Shown: one piece after another, positions 23,701 through 32,025 of the stretch
Layout of the letters: every line of letters begins with the position of its first letter
Position numbering within the stretch: position 1 is the first letter of the stretch
Assembly: GCA_963977675.1 (NCBI GenBank)
Contig: CAXBPY010000037.1
Location: 1-32,202, forward strand
Reading direction: 5' to 3'
From: CAXBPY01 sp003455275
Lineage (GTDB): Bacteria > Bacteroidota > Bacteroidia > Chitinophagales > UBA10324
Length of the DNA stretch: 32,202 nucleotides
Notes under the pieces: model-generated
Database searches by the model: none
Seen by the model: the letters and a program-made list of their open reading frames with translations, nothing else
Told to the model about the DNA's origin: nothing
Made by a program: the position numbers and the translations under genes

Positions 23701-25470
23701 TCAACTACCTACCTGCATTCTCTGCTTCCGAAACTGCATCTCATAAAGCTTTGCGTAAATACCGTTGAGTGAAATCAGATCTTCATGTGTTCCGCATTCT
23801 TTCAGTTCTGCATGATCCATCACTAATATGCAATCTGATTTTTGAATGGTGCTGAGCCGGTGCGCAATGATGATGCTCGTTCTGTTGTTCACCATTTTTT
23901 CTATAGCCTGCTGAATGACATGTTCGCTCTCTGTATCAATTGATGAGGTTGCTTCGTCGAGAATAAGAATAGCAGGATTGTGAACCAGCGCCCGAACAAA
24001 TGAAATCAGTTGCCGTTGGCCAAGTGAGAGTGTGGCTCCGCGCTCGCGAACTTCATAGTTGAAACCGCCCGGCAATCGCAGAACAAATTCTTCGACTCCA
24101 CATAGTTGCGATGCTTTCACAATTTCTTCTTTCGAAATATTTTCATCATGCAGTTTTATGTTATCGTATACAGACCCGCTGAAAAGAAAAACATCTTGCA
24201 ACACAAGTCCCATGTTTTTGCGAAGCGAGTAAACATCATATTCGCGGATGTCAATTCCATCAATCAATATTTTCCCTTGTTGAATATCATAGAAACGCAT
24301 TAGCAGATTGATGATGGTGCTTTTGCCGGAACCGGTTGCTCCTACAATCGCAAGTGTTTCGCCTGCCTTTGCACTGAATGAAATATTTTTTAAAACAAAA
24401 TTCTCATCATCATATGCAAACCACACATTCTCAAATTTGATTTCTCCGCGGAGTTTTCCGGCAGAAATTTTTCCGGTGTTCTGGATCCGGTCTTCGCTGT
24501 CAATCAGTTTAAAAACTCTTTCGGCCGCCACCATTCCCATTTGCAGCGTGTTGAATTTATCTGCCAGCATTCTGATAGGGCGAAACAATAAGTTGATACA
24601 AAAAATAAATGTGAGCAGCATTCCCGGCGAAGTGAATCCTTTCAGATAACTACCCGACCAATACCAGACAAGCAGGGCAACCGAGAGCGCAGAAATAATT
24701 TCCACCATCGGAAAAAAAATACTGTAATACCAGTTGCTGCTGATGTGTGCGGTGCGGTGTGCTTTGTTTATGTCCATGAATTTTTTCATCTCACGCTCTT
24801 CGGCCGTAAAAAGTTGAACTACACTCATCCCCGTGAGGTGCTCCTGCACAAATGAATTGAGGCGCGCCACCTGATTGCGGACATCTGTGAAAGACTTTTT
24901 TATTCCACCTTTAAAAATGTATGCAGTGAGAATAAGGAATGGAAGGATACTCATGGCAACGAGCGTCATTTTCCATGAAAGCACAAACATGTAAACTAGT
25001 ACAACAACAATTGTGAGCAAATCGCTTAAGATGGTAATGATTCCTTCTGAAAAAATATCATTGATAGTTTCTACATCATTGACAGTTCGGGTTGTGGTAA
25101 TGCCAACCGGAGTCTTATCAAAGAACCGAACATTCAGATGCAACAGATGGCTGAAGACTTTCACTCTCAAAGATTGAATAACGGATTGCCCAAGCCATGC
25201 AGTAAGGTAGGTGAAAGTGAGAGACAGCAATGATTGAATGATAAGAGAAATCAGTATGAATCCGCTCATGCTTATCAGCATCGGATAATTTCCTTTCATG
25301 ATGTAGCGGTCGAGCGTGATTTGAATAAGGAAGGGATTAAGAATGCTCAAACCCGCCATTAATACCGCTATGAAAAGAGAGAAATAAAATTTTCGTTTGT
25401 GGGGGGCAGCCAACCGCAAAATCCGAAACAGTAAACTGAAATCAATAAGTCGGTTGAGAATTTTTTTCAA
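23701..25470 (-). CDS. MsbA-type ABC exporter (fused permease-ATPase)
   Basis: 589 residues, an inner-membrane half-transporter expected to dimerise. Six membrane segments occupy about residues 20-310 and the ATPase about 345-580. Walker A is VGATGSGKST, Q-loop VLQDVFLFSGSVYDNI, Walker B ILILDEATSSID with catalytic glutamate, and H-loop IIAHRLSTI. The signature reads LSLGQRQL rather than LSGGQ, as in some MdlB-like exporters. Starts at TTG (25470), the only in-frame start near a perfect TACTTTTG promoter element seven bases upstream. Lipid, peptide or drug export are all possible; it is divergent from the large barrel protein. Confidence 0.92.
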   Translation of the reverse strand: MKKILNRLIDFSLLFRILRLAAPHKRKFYFSLFIAVLMAGLSILNPFLIQITLDRYIMKGNYPMLISMSGFILISLIIQSLLSLTFTYLTAWLGQSVIQSLRVKVFSHLLHLNVRFFDKTPVGITTTRTVNDVETINDIFSEGIITILSDLLTIVVVLVYMFVLSWKMTLVAMSILPFLILTAYIFKGGIKKSFTDVRNQVARLNSFVQEHLTGMSVVQLFTAEEREMKKFMDINKAHRTAHISSNWYYSIFFPMVEIISALSVALLVWYWSGSYLKGFTSPGMLLTFIFCINLLFRPIRMLADKFNTLQMGMVAAERVFKLIDSEDRIQNTGKISAGKLRGEIKFENVWFAYDDENFVLKNISFSAKAGETLAIVGATGSGKSTIINLLMRFYDIQQGKILIDGIDIREYDVYSLRKNMGLVLQDVFLFSGSVYDNIKLHDENISKEEIVKASQLCGVEEFVLRLPGGFNYEVRERGATLSLGQRQLISFVRALVHNPAILILDEATSSIDTESEHVIQQAIEKMVNNRTSIIIAHRLSTIQKSDCILVMDHAELKECGTHEDLISLNGIYAKLYEMQFRKQRMQVGS

Positions 25471-25477
25471 GAGCCAT

Positions 25478-25519
25478 CAAAAGTATGGATTAATCCATTT
25501 TATCTATCGCTTACATTTG
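25478..25519. promoter_or_regulatory. Two divergent perfect -7 elements, ABC exporter / barrel protein
   Basis: Minus strand: TACTTTTG at 25485-25478 ends seven bases before the TTG start of the exporter. Plus strand: TACATTTG at 25512-25519 ends six bases before the ATG of the 1117-residue protein. Both match TAnnTTTG exactly. Neither has a clear TTG 19-21 bases upstream. The whole regulatory region is only 55 bases. Confidence 0.5.
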
Positions 25520-25525
25520 TAATTC

Positions 25526-28500
25526 ATGATTTCGTCCCGCAAATTCTTTCTGACTTTAATAATTTGTATTTTCAATTTAATAGTGAAAGCACAAACAACT
25601 CAGGAGCAGTTTGGACAAAACCGTGTGCAGTATCAGGACTTCTTCTGGTCTTATTATCAAACCGATCGTTTTTCGGTCTATTATTATTTAGGAGGGCAAG
25701 ACCTGGGAAAATTCACCATCATAGAAGCAGATAAAGAAATTGAAAGTGTTGAGAATGCACTTGAATATAAGTTGAATGATAGGGTGGATATAATCATTTA
25801 TAACAACCTCTCCGATCTTAAACAATCAAATATTGGTGTGAGTGTAGAACAAGAAAATGCCGGCGGCACCACTAAGATTATTGGAAATAAAATGTTTGTC
25901 TATTTCAATGGCGACCATAATGATTTGCTTAGACAAATTCGTGAAGGAATTGCAAAAATTTCCCTCGATAATATGATGTTCGGAAGCAACATTCAGGAGG
26001 TTTTGCAAAATGCAGTGCTACTGAATCTTCCACCATGGTTTACTGAAGGCCTTGCTTCCTACATTGGCGAAAGCTGGAATACAGATTTAGACAATCAACT
26101 CCGCAATGGAATTCTTTCAGGTAAATACAAAAATTTCAGCAAACTCACCGGCGATGATGCACGGTTTGCAGGGCATGCATTGTGGCATTATATAGAGAAA
26201 AATTACGGCGCAACTTCAATCCCCAACATTCTTTATCTTACAAGAATTAACCGAAGTGTAGAAGCAGGTTTCCAGTTTGTGATAGGAAAAACTATGAAGC
26301 AATTGATTTCTGACTTTTTCAATTTCTACAGCAATCAGTTTTCATTGGAAAAAGCAGGAAGAACCGATGTAAATTCAATTGACAAAATCCCGATTCGTAC
26401 CCGAAAGGAAAGGAAGTATTATCAGTTTAAACCAAATCCTGATTTCAGTAAAGTGGCATATGCTGAAAATGAAATTGGCAAATACAAAGTGCGGGTTTAT
26501 GACCTTGAGAAAAAGAAGCGCAACACTTTCTTGCGCGGAGGTTTCAAAAGCCTCACTCTTCCTGCAGACTATTCATTTCCCCTAATTGCATGGGATCCCT
26601 CCGGAACCAAACTCGCATTGATAATTGAGAAGCGGGGAAAAGTTTTTCTTCGGGTTTATGATTTCGAAGAGAAGAAAAATACAGAACGCAGCCTGCCGAA
26701 TTTTCAGAAAATACTCAGCATCTCATTTGGAGCTGATGCCAAAACAATTGTGATGAGTGCTATCAATAAGAGCCAGAGTGATATTTATCTTTACAATTAT
26801 CTCTCAGGCAACATCACACAAATCACAAATGATTTTTATGATGACCTTGACCCGCACTATATCAAACTTCCAAATAGAAATATTGTGGTTTGGAGTTCTA
26901 ACCGGTTAGACGACACTTTGAGAACCGGAGCATTGGATACCCTGATGCCGGTTGGTCAGTTTGATTTGTATTACTACAATTTGAAATCAAAAAGCAAACT
27001 TCTGACCCGAGTAACCAATACGCCATATGCAAATGAATCTATGCCGGGTAGCTATAACGAAAATTTCTTTTCATATATCAGTGATCAGAATGGAATTAAA
27101 AACCGGTATGTGGCCGACATCGATTCATTTCTTGACCACTACGATCACTATTATTTCTTTTCAGATTCTACGGTAGTAAATCCAAAATACAATATCGATT
27201 CACTTATTAATGCAGGAATCCTGGTAGCTGATTCATTAAAAAAAATTCCGGTTTACAGAGATAAAACTCATTCTTTTCCGAACACAAATTTTAATAAAAG
27301 TATTCTGGAAGAAGAAAATGCGTTGAAAGCAGGAAAGACTGCAGAACTTTTTTATTCAAATGGGAAATATCTTTTCTGTCAGTCAAAAAATGAAAAGCAA
27401 ATTGACACACTAAATCTTTCACCACTCATTAACAGCAGCTATTCACAGCAGCTGGCTGATAAACTTTCACTTGAAGAAAAAAAGAAACTCATGAAACCGG
27501 CGCTCGCAGATTCTTCAGGAAAAATTTCTGATACAACTAAAATTGATATTAATAATTACATTTTTCAAAGTGAATTTTCTAATAAACCTGTTACCGGAAT
27601 TACTAATGAAAATGAAAAGCCATTAAATGTTACTTCGAAAAAGGACTGGCGTTTAAAACTTCGGCGCATTATTCCGTACTCTCCGTTGTTTGCGACTGAC
27701 TTTGTAGTGTCTCAGCTCGACAATAATCTCATCATAAACCGATATCAAAGTTTTGCTTCCAATGGCGGAATATTTATGAATCCCGGAACCAATGGTTTAA
27801 TTAAAGTAAGCACTGTTGATCTATTTGAAGATTACCGTTTCACTGGCGGGTTCAGACTGCCAACCAATCTTGGTGGCAGCGAATACTTTTTTTCTTTTGA
27901 TGATATAAAAAAGCGTTTGGATAAACATTATACTTTTTACAGAAAAGTTGATACGCGTGTTTATAATGCAAATCCACTGTGGGCTTATCCGGTTTACGCA
28001 AAATCTAAAACCAACTACCTCGAAGCCAATTTTAATTACGCGATTGATGTAACAAAAAGCATCCGGGGTATTGCATCCTATCGTCAGGAAAAACTTGTAT
28101 TTCTTTCCTCAGACAGTTTCAGTTTGAGATTAAAGGATTACAATGAAAACTGGATAGCTATGCGCGGAGAATATGTTTTTGATAACACGCTAAAAATTCA
28201 AACCAACATATTGGAAGGAAGCCGATATAAATTTTACAGTGATGTAATGCGACTTGTTCAGAAGAATGGTCCGTTTCTTTTTGTAGCAGGTGTGGATTAT
28301 CGTCACTATCAAAAAATTCACCGCAACATTATTTGGGCAACGCGAATTAATGCAGCAACAAGTTGGGGAAGCGGAAAAGTGGTATACTATCTCGGCGGTA
28401 TGGATGGTTGGCTTTTCCCGACTTTCAATACTAATACCGATGTAAGCTTGACTTCTGGTTATGCATTTCAATCGCTTGCTCAAAACCTGCGGGGCTTCAA

Positions 28501-28879
28501 TCAAAATATTCGCAACGGAAATTCTTTTGCATTAGTGAACACAGAAATCCGTTTTCCAATTTTTAGTTATTTGATTAATTCTCCTATCCGTTCTGAATTT
28601 TTCAAAAACTTTCAACTCACCGCTTTCGCAGATGCGGGAACTGCATGGCAGGGATTTTCACCGTATAGCGAAAACAATCCATTCAACTCTACCGTGATTG
28701 AAGAAGGGCCGATTACTGTAAATGTTAATTATTTCCGCGAGCCGATTGTGGCTGGTATAGGCTGGGGAATGCGAACTACATTTTTCGGATACTTTGTTCG
28801 CCTCGATTGGGCCCGCGGTTGGGATAGTGGTATACTAAACAAACATGTTTGGTACTGGGGGCTTGGTTTCGATTTCTAA
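25526..28879 (+). CDS. Gluzincin-like / TolB-like propeller / Omp85-like barrel fusion
   Basis: 1117 residues with a signal peptide (residues 1-22, ending VKAQ). Residues 30-275 resemble the peptidase MA (gluzincin) fold: NLPPWFTEGLASYIGE supplies the downstream glutamate motif. The HExxH helix reads REGIA (139-143), so the zinc histidines are absent and the domain is probably not catalytic. Residues about 295-560 carry TolB-like propeller blades (KVAYAENEIGKYKVRVYDLE, PLIAWDPSGTKLALI, SDIYLYNYLSGNITQIT). After a charged linker, about 715-1117 look like an Omp85 barrel: LRGFNQNIRNGNSFALVNTE, FQLTAFADAGTAW, PIVAGIGWGMRTTF and a terminal YWGLGFDF ending in Phe. It is probably an outer-membrane protein with periplasmic domains. 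The function is unknown; assembly or translocation is inference from the barrel. Confidence 0.85.
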   Translation: MISSRKFFLTLIICIFNLIVKAQTTQEQFGQNRVQYQDFFWSYYQTDRFSVYYYLGGQDLGKFTIIEADKEIESVENALEYKLNDRVDIIIYNNLSDLKQSNIGVSVEQENAGGTTKIIGNKMFVYFNGDHNDLLRQIREGIAKISLDNMMFGSNIQEVLQNAVLLNLPPWFTEGLASYIGESWNTDLDNQLRNGILSGKYKNFSKLTGDDARFAGHALWHYIEKNYGATSIPNILYLTRINRSVEAGFQFVIGKTMKQLISDFFNFYSNQFSLEKAGRTDVNSIDKIPIRTRKERKYYQFKPNPDFSKVAYAENEIGKYKVRVYDLEKKKRNTFLRGGFKSLTLPADYSFPLIAWDPSGTKLALIIEKRGKVFLRVYDFEEKKNTERSLPNFQKILSISFGADAKTIVMSAINKSQSDIYLYNYLSGNITQITNDFYDDLDPHYIKLPNRNIVVWSSNRLDDTLRTGALDTLMPVGQFDLYYYNLKSKSKLLTRVTNTPYANESMPGSYNENFFSYISDQNGIKNRYVADIDSFLDHYDHYYFFSDSTVVNPKYNIDSLINAGILVADSLKKIPVYRDKTHSFPNTNFNKSILEEENALKAGKTAELFYSNGKYLFCQSKNEKQIDTLNLSPLINSSYSQQLADKLSLEEKKKLMKPALADSSGKISDTTKIDINNYIFQSEFSNKPVTGITNENEKPLNVTSKKDWRLKLRRIIPYSPLFATDFVVSQLDNNLIINRYQSFASNGGIFMNPGTNGLIKVSTVDLFEDYRFTGGFRLPTNLGGSEYFFSFDDIKKRLDKHYTFYRKVDTRVYNANPLWAYPVYAKSKTNYLEANFNYAIDVTKSIRGIASYRQEKLVFLSSDSFSLRLKDYNENWIAMRGEYVFDNTLKIQTNILEGSRYKFYSDVMRLVQKNGPFLFVAGVDYRHYQKIHRNIIWATRINAATSWGSGKVVYYLGGMDGWLFPTFNTNTDVSLTSGYAFQSLAQNLRGFNQNIRNGNSFALVNTEIRFPIFSYLINSPIRSEFFKNFQLTAFADAGTAWQGFSPYSENNPFNSTVIEEGPITVNVNYFREPIVAGIGWGMRTTFFGYFVRLDWARGWDSGILNKHVWYWGLGFDF

Positions 28880-28917
28880 CAATTATTTTTCTCTGTCATT
28901 GGCAGTTGAAAGCTTGC

Positions 28918-28963
28918 AAAAAAAAACGCCCTGTTCGCGGGAAAACCGGACAGGGCGTTTTTA
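28918..28963. terminator. Bidirectional intrinsic terminator
   Basis: AAAACGCCCTGT (28923-28934) is the reverse complement of ACAGGGCGTTTT (28950-28961), with a further CG pair inside. An A-run lies on the left and a T-run on the right. It lies between the convergent barrel-protein gene and the DUF4476 gene and can serve both. Confidence 0.9.
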
Positions 28964-28987
28964 TTAAATTGTTGCTGGAGCTAAATC

Positions 28988-29971
28988 TTAATGACCAATG
29001 AAACTGTTCAAATCAGAAACAGAAGATTCAAATTCGAAGGCATCATTCACTTTGAAATAATTTCCCTTGTCATAAGTATGAGCATAAGCAAACTTTGCAA
29101 AATCAAGTTTGCTCGCTTCAAAATCAAATAACTGCATTACTTCTTTTACCTGGTCTGCGGTAAGGCAGTTGCTTCCTACAATTTGCTTAGCGATTTCAAG
29201 TTTGGTGCTCTCAAAATCTTTCGCAGCGATTGAACTTTTTGCAGAAGCAAAATCTCCCGGCATCATCGGCATTGGACAACCAACCGGCCCTGCATAACCC
29301 GGAACATAAACTGTAGTTGTGGTAGTTTGTGTTGCCATCGGATCAACCACCACAACGCCTCCGGTTGTGGTAGTAGTGGTAGTTTGACTGTAAGTAGTTG
29401 TAGACTGAGTAGTGCCGGTTGTTCCGTCATTTACATTTACATTCATTCCTATTCCAACGCCCCCAAGGTTCATTCCTACATTCATATTTACATTATCAGA
29501 AGGATCTCCGGTAGTGGTGGTTGTAGTTGTGGTTTGCTGAACTGTTCCAGTTCCTGTAGGAGTTGTAACTACTGTAGTTGTAGTAGGAGCAGGAGATCCA
29601 TAAACAACTACAAATTGATTTGGAGCAGGAGGAGCATTTGGAACAATAGGAACCATGTTCAATGCACGCAAAACATATTCACCTTTGTTATTCTTTGTGA
29701 TATTGTATGTGTATTCACCGGGAGAATTGAAGTAAATCATTTTGTCAATATCAGGGAAATTATTGTTTTCAAAAATGATTTTCGCTTTGTAATTGGGGGC
29801 TATCAACCCTTCTACTTTGACATTGGTTTGGGCATCCGGATTTTGTTTAACTCCATTGATTACGACCCAAAATTTTTCACCTTGTTCAGCGAAAAAAATG
29901 CAGTTTGATTGCGCGTTTGCTCTAAACATCAGACTAAGGATGCATACAGAGATTAGTGTAAAGTATTTCAT
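28988..29971 (-). CDS. Secreted DUF4476 protein with Thr-rich middle
   Basis: 327 residues. Signal peptide MKYFTLISVCILSLMFRANA, then a small N-terminal beta domain (about 24-105: FWVVINGVKQNPDAQTNVKV, ENNNFPDIDKMIYF). The middle, about 125-225, is low-complexity: runs of threonine, TTTVVTTPTGTGT, and a glycine-methionine-asparagine patch NVNMNVGMNLGGVGIGMNV. Residues about 232-325 match DUF4476: PGDFASAKSSIAAKDFESTK, LEIAKQIV, QVKEVMQLFDFEASKLDFAK and FAYAHTYDKGNYFKVNDAF. DUF4476 is a Bacteroidota domain of unknown role. A strong terminator lies just beyond the stop. Confidence 0.9.
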   Translation of the reverse strand: MKYFTLISVCILSLMFRANAQSNCIFFAEQGEKFWVVINGVKQNPDAQTNVKVEGLIAPNYKAKIIFENNNFPDIDKMIYFNSPGEYTYNITKNNKGEYVLRALNMVPIVPNAPPAPNQFVVVYGSPAPTTTTVVTTPTGTGTVQQTTTTTTTTGDPSDNVNMNVGMNLGGVGIGMNVNVNDGTTGTTQSTTTYSQTTTTTTTGGVVVVDPMATQTTTTTVYVPGYAGPVGCPMPMMPGDFASAKSSIAAKDFESTKLEIAKQIVGSNCLTADQVKEVMQLFDFEASKLDFAKFAYAHTYDKGNYFKVNDAFEFESSVSDLNSFIGH

Positions 29972-29994
29972 TGATTAAAATTGATTTTTGGATG

Positions 29995-30051
29995 TCGCCT
30001 TTGCCAACGACTGTGCCAAAGGTGATTAAAATTTCGGATTGACAAAATCCG
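29995..30051. repeat. Two small hairpins between DUF4476 and acyl-CoA dehydrogenase genes
   Basis: TCGCCTTTG (29995-30003) pairs with CAAAGGTGA (30017-30025) with one G-T pair. CGGATT (30035-30040) pairs with AATCCG (30046-30051) across five bases. Both lie in the 157-base divergent gap. They may be operator-like or repeat remnants. A TATTTTCG element at 30102-30109, 19 bases before the dehydrogenase ATG, is a candidate -7 box. Confidence 0.4.
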
Positions 30052-30128
30052 CAACGGAGTTTTCATGCCCGCAATCACATTTTATCTTTATTCAATATTT
30101 TTATTTTCGCCAGCCCAACATTAATAAT

Positions 30129-31283
30129 ATGAATTTTCAACTGACCGAAGAACAACTTGCAGTGCGCGATGCAGCACGGAATTTTGCTAAGACCGAATTG
30201 CTGCCCGGCGTGATTGAGCGCGACGAGCACCAGAAGTTTCCGAAGGAGCAAATGAAAAAACTGGCGGAGCTTGGTTTCCTCGGCATTATGGTTTCGCCTG
30301 AATATGGCGGAGCAGGAATGGACACCATTTCTTATGTGCTGGCAATGGAAGAAATTTCGAAAGTAGATGCGAGTGCTTCGGTGGTGATGAGTGTAAATAA
30401 TTCACTCGTGTGCTGGGGATTGGAAACTTATGGAACAGAAGAGCAGAAGAAAAAATATCTCGCGCCACTTGCACAGGGAATGAAGGATGGCGAATTATAC
30501 ATTGGCGCATTTTGTCTGAGCGAACCTGAAGCCGGCTCTGACGCTACATCACAGCGCACTACTGCAATTGACAAAGGCGATCACTATGTTTTGAACGGAA
30601 CAAAAAATTGGATAACCAATGGAGGAACTTGTTCAGTTTATCTCGTGATGGCGCAAACCGATGTGGCGAAAGGAAGCCATGGTATCAATGCATTTATTGT
30701 AGAGAAAAATTCGAAAGGAGTAACTGTTGGTGCGAAAGAAAATAAACTTGGCATTCGCGGAAGCGACACCCACAGCATCATGTTTCAGGATGTGATTGTT
30801 CCGAAAGAAAACAGAATAGGCGACGATGGTTTTGGTTTCAAGTTCGCAATGAAAACTCTTGCCGGGGGAAGAATCGGAATTGCATCGCAGGCATTGGGAA
30901 TTGGTTCAGGTGCTTATGAATTGGCGCTTGCTTATTCAAAACAACGCAAGGCATTCGGAAAAGAAATCATGCATCACCAGGCAATTCAATTCAAGCTGGC
31001 TGATATGGCTACTGAAGTGGAAGCCGCGCGCTTGCTGTGTTTGAAGGCAGCATGGGAAAAAGACCATCATCTTGATTACACGCTCAGCGGCTCTATTGCA
31101 AAAGTTTATTCTTCAGAAATGGCGATGCGCACTACTGTAGAAGCTGTGCAGGTTCACGGTGGTTATGGTTTCGTGAAAGAGTATCATGTAGAGCGATTGA
31201 TGCGCGATGCAAAAATTACTCAGATCTATGAAGGCACTTCAGAAGTGCAGCGCATTGTGATTTCGAGGTCGGTGTTGAAGTAA
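30129..31283 (+). CDS. Acyl-CoA dehydrogenase (short-chain type)
   Basis: FAD enzyme that makes the trans-2-enoyl-CoA in fatty-acid or branched-chain acid oxidation. 384 residues from the ATG at 30129 (MNFQLTEEQLAVRDAARNFA). A frame open to 30039 adds 30 residues unlike the family. Motifs: SPEYGGAGMDTISY, GAFCLSEPEAGSDA, NGTKNWITNGG, FGFKFAMKTLAGGRIGIASQ, YSKQRKAFGKEI and VQVHGGYGFVKEYHVERLMRDAKITQIYEGTSEVQR, the last with the catalytic glutamate of short-chain enzymes. A 3-hydroxyacyl-CoA dehydrogenase gene lies 740 bases downstream on the other strand, fitting beta-oxidation. Confidence 0.95.
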   Translation: MNFQLTEEQLAVRDAARNFAKTELLPGVIERDEHQKFPKEQMKKLAELGFLGIMVSPEYGGAGMDTISYVLAMEEISKVDASASVVMSVNNSLVCWGLETYGTEEQKKKYLAPLAQGMKDGELYIGAFCLSEPEAGSDATSQRTTAIDKGDHYVLNGTKNWITNGGTCSVYLVMAQTDVAKGSHGINAFIVEKNSKGVTVGAKENKLGIRGSDTHSIMFQDVIVPKENRIGDDGFGFKFAMKTLAGGRIGIASQALGIGSGAYELALAYSKQRKAFGKEIMHHQAIQFKLADMATEVEAARLLCLKAAWEKDHHLDYTLSGSIAKVYSSEMAMRTTVEAVQVHGGYGFVKEYHVERLMRDAKITQIYEGTSEVQRIVISRSVLK

Positions 31284-31298
31284 CCGCATCATAATTAA

Positions 31299-31356
31299 TT
31301 ATCTGTTATTAGTTATTTGTGAATACAACTATGTATTCTATGTCACTATGTGGTTA
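31299..31356. repeat. Two degenerate repeats between acyl-CoA dehydrogenase and nth
   Basis: 31299-31318 (TTATCTGTTATTAGTTATTT) is the reverse complement type of the AATAACT tandem at 1771-1800. 31327-31356 is a CTATG tandem (ACTATGTATTCTATGTCACTATGTGG) that supplies the TAG stop of nth at 31346-31348. Confidence 0.5.
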
Positions 31357-32017
31357 AGGAATTGGGTTGTTTCACTCTCGGCAAATTCTTCTGATAGTAT
31401 TTACAAACTTCCGTAAGTCCACACTCACTGCATTTAGGATTGCGCGCTACACACACATAGCGCCCGTGAAGTATGAGCCAGTGATGAGCACGCGAAATGA
31501 GTTCTTCAGGAATGTATTTCACTAATTGTAATTCTGTTTGCAAAGGATTTTTTGCGCCGCGCGTTAACCCGATGCGCGCACTCACCCGATGCACATGTGT
31601 ATCCACTGCCATCTTCGGCTGATTGAACAAACACGATGCAATCACATTCGCTGTTTTTCTTCCCACGCCCGGAAGTTTTTGCAATTCATCTGTATCAGAC
31701 GGAACAACTCCATCAAATTTTTCAAGCAACATTTTACTCAGCCCAATCAGGTGTTTCGTCTTGTTATTCGGATAGCTGATGCTTTTTATGTAGGGAAAAA
31801 CTTCTTCGAAAGTGGCGCGCGATAATTTTTCTGCAGTCGGAAATTTTTTGAAGAGTGCAGGAGTTGTCATGTTCACCCGCTTGTCGGTGCATTGGGCTGA
31901 AAGCACAACCGCTACAAGAAGTTGAAACGGGTCTTCATAATCCAATTCAGTTTCTGCTGATGGATTATGTTTTTGAAAATAATCGATGACATCGTCAAAT
32001 AATTCTTGCCGGGACAT
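31346..32017 (-). CDS. nth: Endonuclease III
   Basis: Bifunctional DNA glycosylase and AP lyase for oxidised pyrimidines. 223 residues from the ATG at 32017; a TTG at 32029 would overlap the upstream gene. LLVAVVLSAQCTDKRVN is the N-terminal motif, LPGVGRKTANVIAS is the helix-hairpin-helix with the catalytic lysine, and AVDTHVHRVSARIG has the catalytic aspartate. The [4Fe-4S] loop is CVARNPKCSECGLTEVC (Cx6Cx2Cx5C), complete. It follows the 3-hydroxyacyl-CoA dehydrogenase by eight bases. The last residues (SLTT) and stop run into a CTATG repeat. Confidence 0.96.
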   Translation of the reverse strand: MSRQELFDDVIDYFQKHNPSAETELDYEDPFQLLVAVVLSAQCTDKRVNMTTPALFKKFPTAEKLSRATFEEVFPYIKSISYPNNKTKHLIGLSKMLLEKFDGVVPSDTDELQKLPGVGRKTANVIASCLFNQPKMAVDTHVHRVSARIGLTRGAKNPLQTELQLVKYIPEELISRAHHWLILHGRYVCVARNPKCSECGLTEVCKYYQKNLPRVKQPNSLTT

Positions 32018-32025
32018 GAATACAA

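Noticed and set aside
29319..29600. CRISPR-like or minisatellite array
   Set aside because: The repeats are short, irregular, coding (threonine codons) and have no spacers.
29327..29908. 193-codon plus-strand open frame opposite the DUF4476 gene
   Set aside because: It is the antisense of Thr-rich low-complexity coding sequence, giving serine-cysteine-rich nonsense without domains.
30039..30128. 30-residue N-terminal extension of the acyl-CoA dehydrogenase
   Set aside because: The family begins at MNFQLTEEQ. The extension overlaps the hairpin region and a candidate -7 element.
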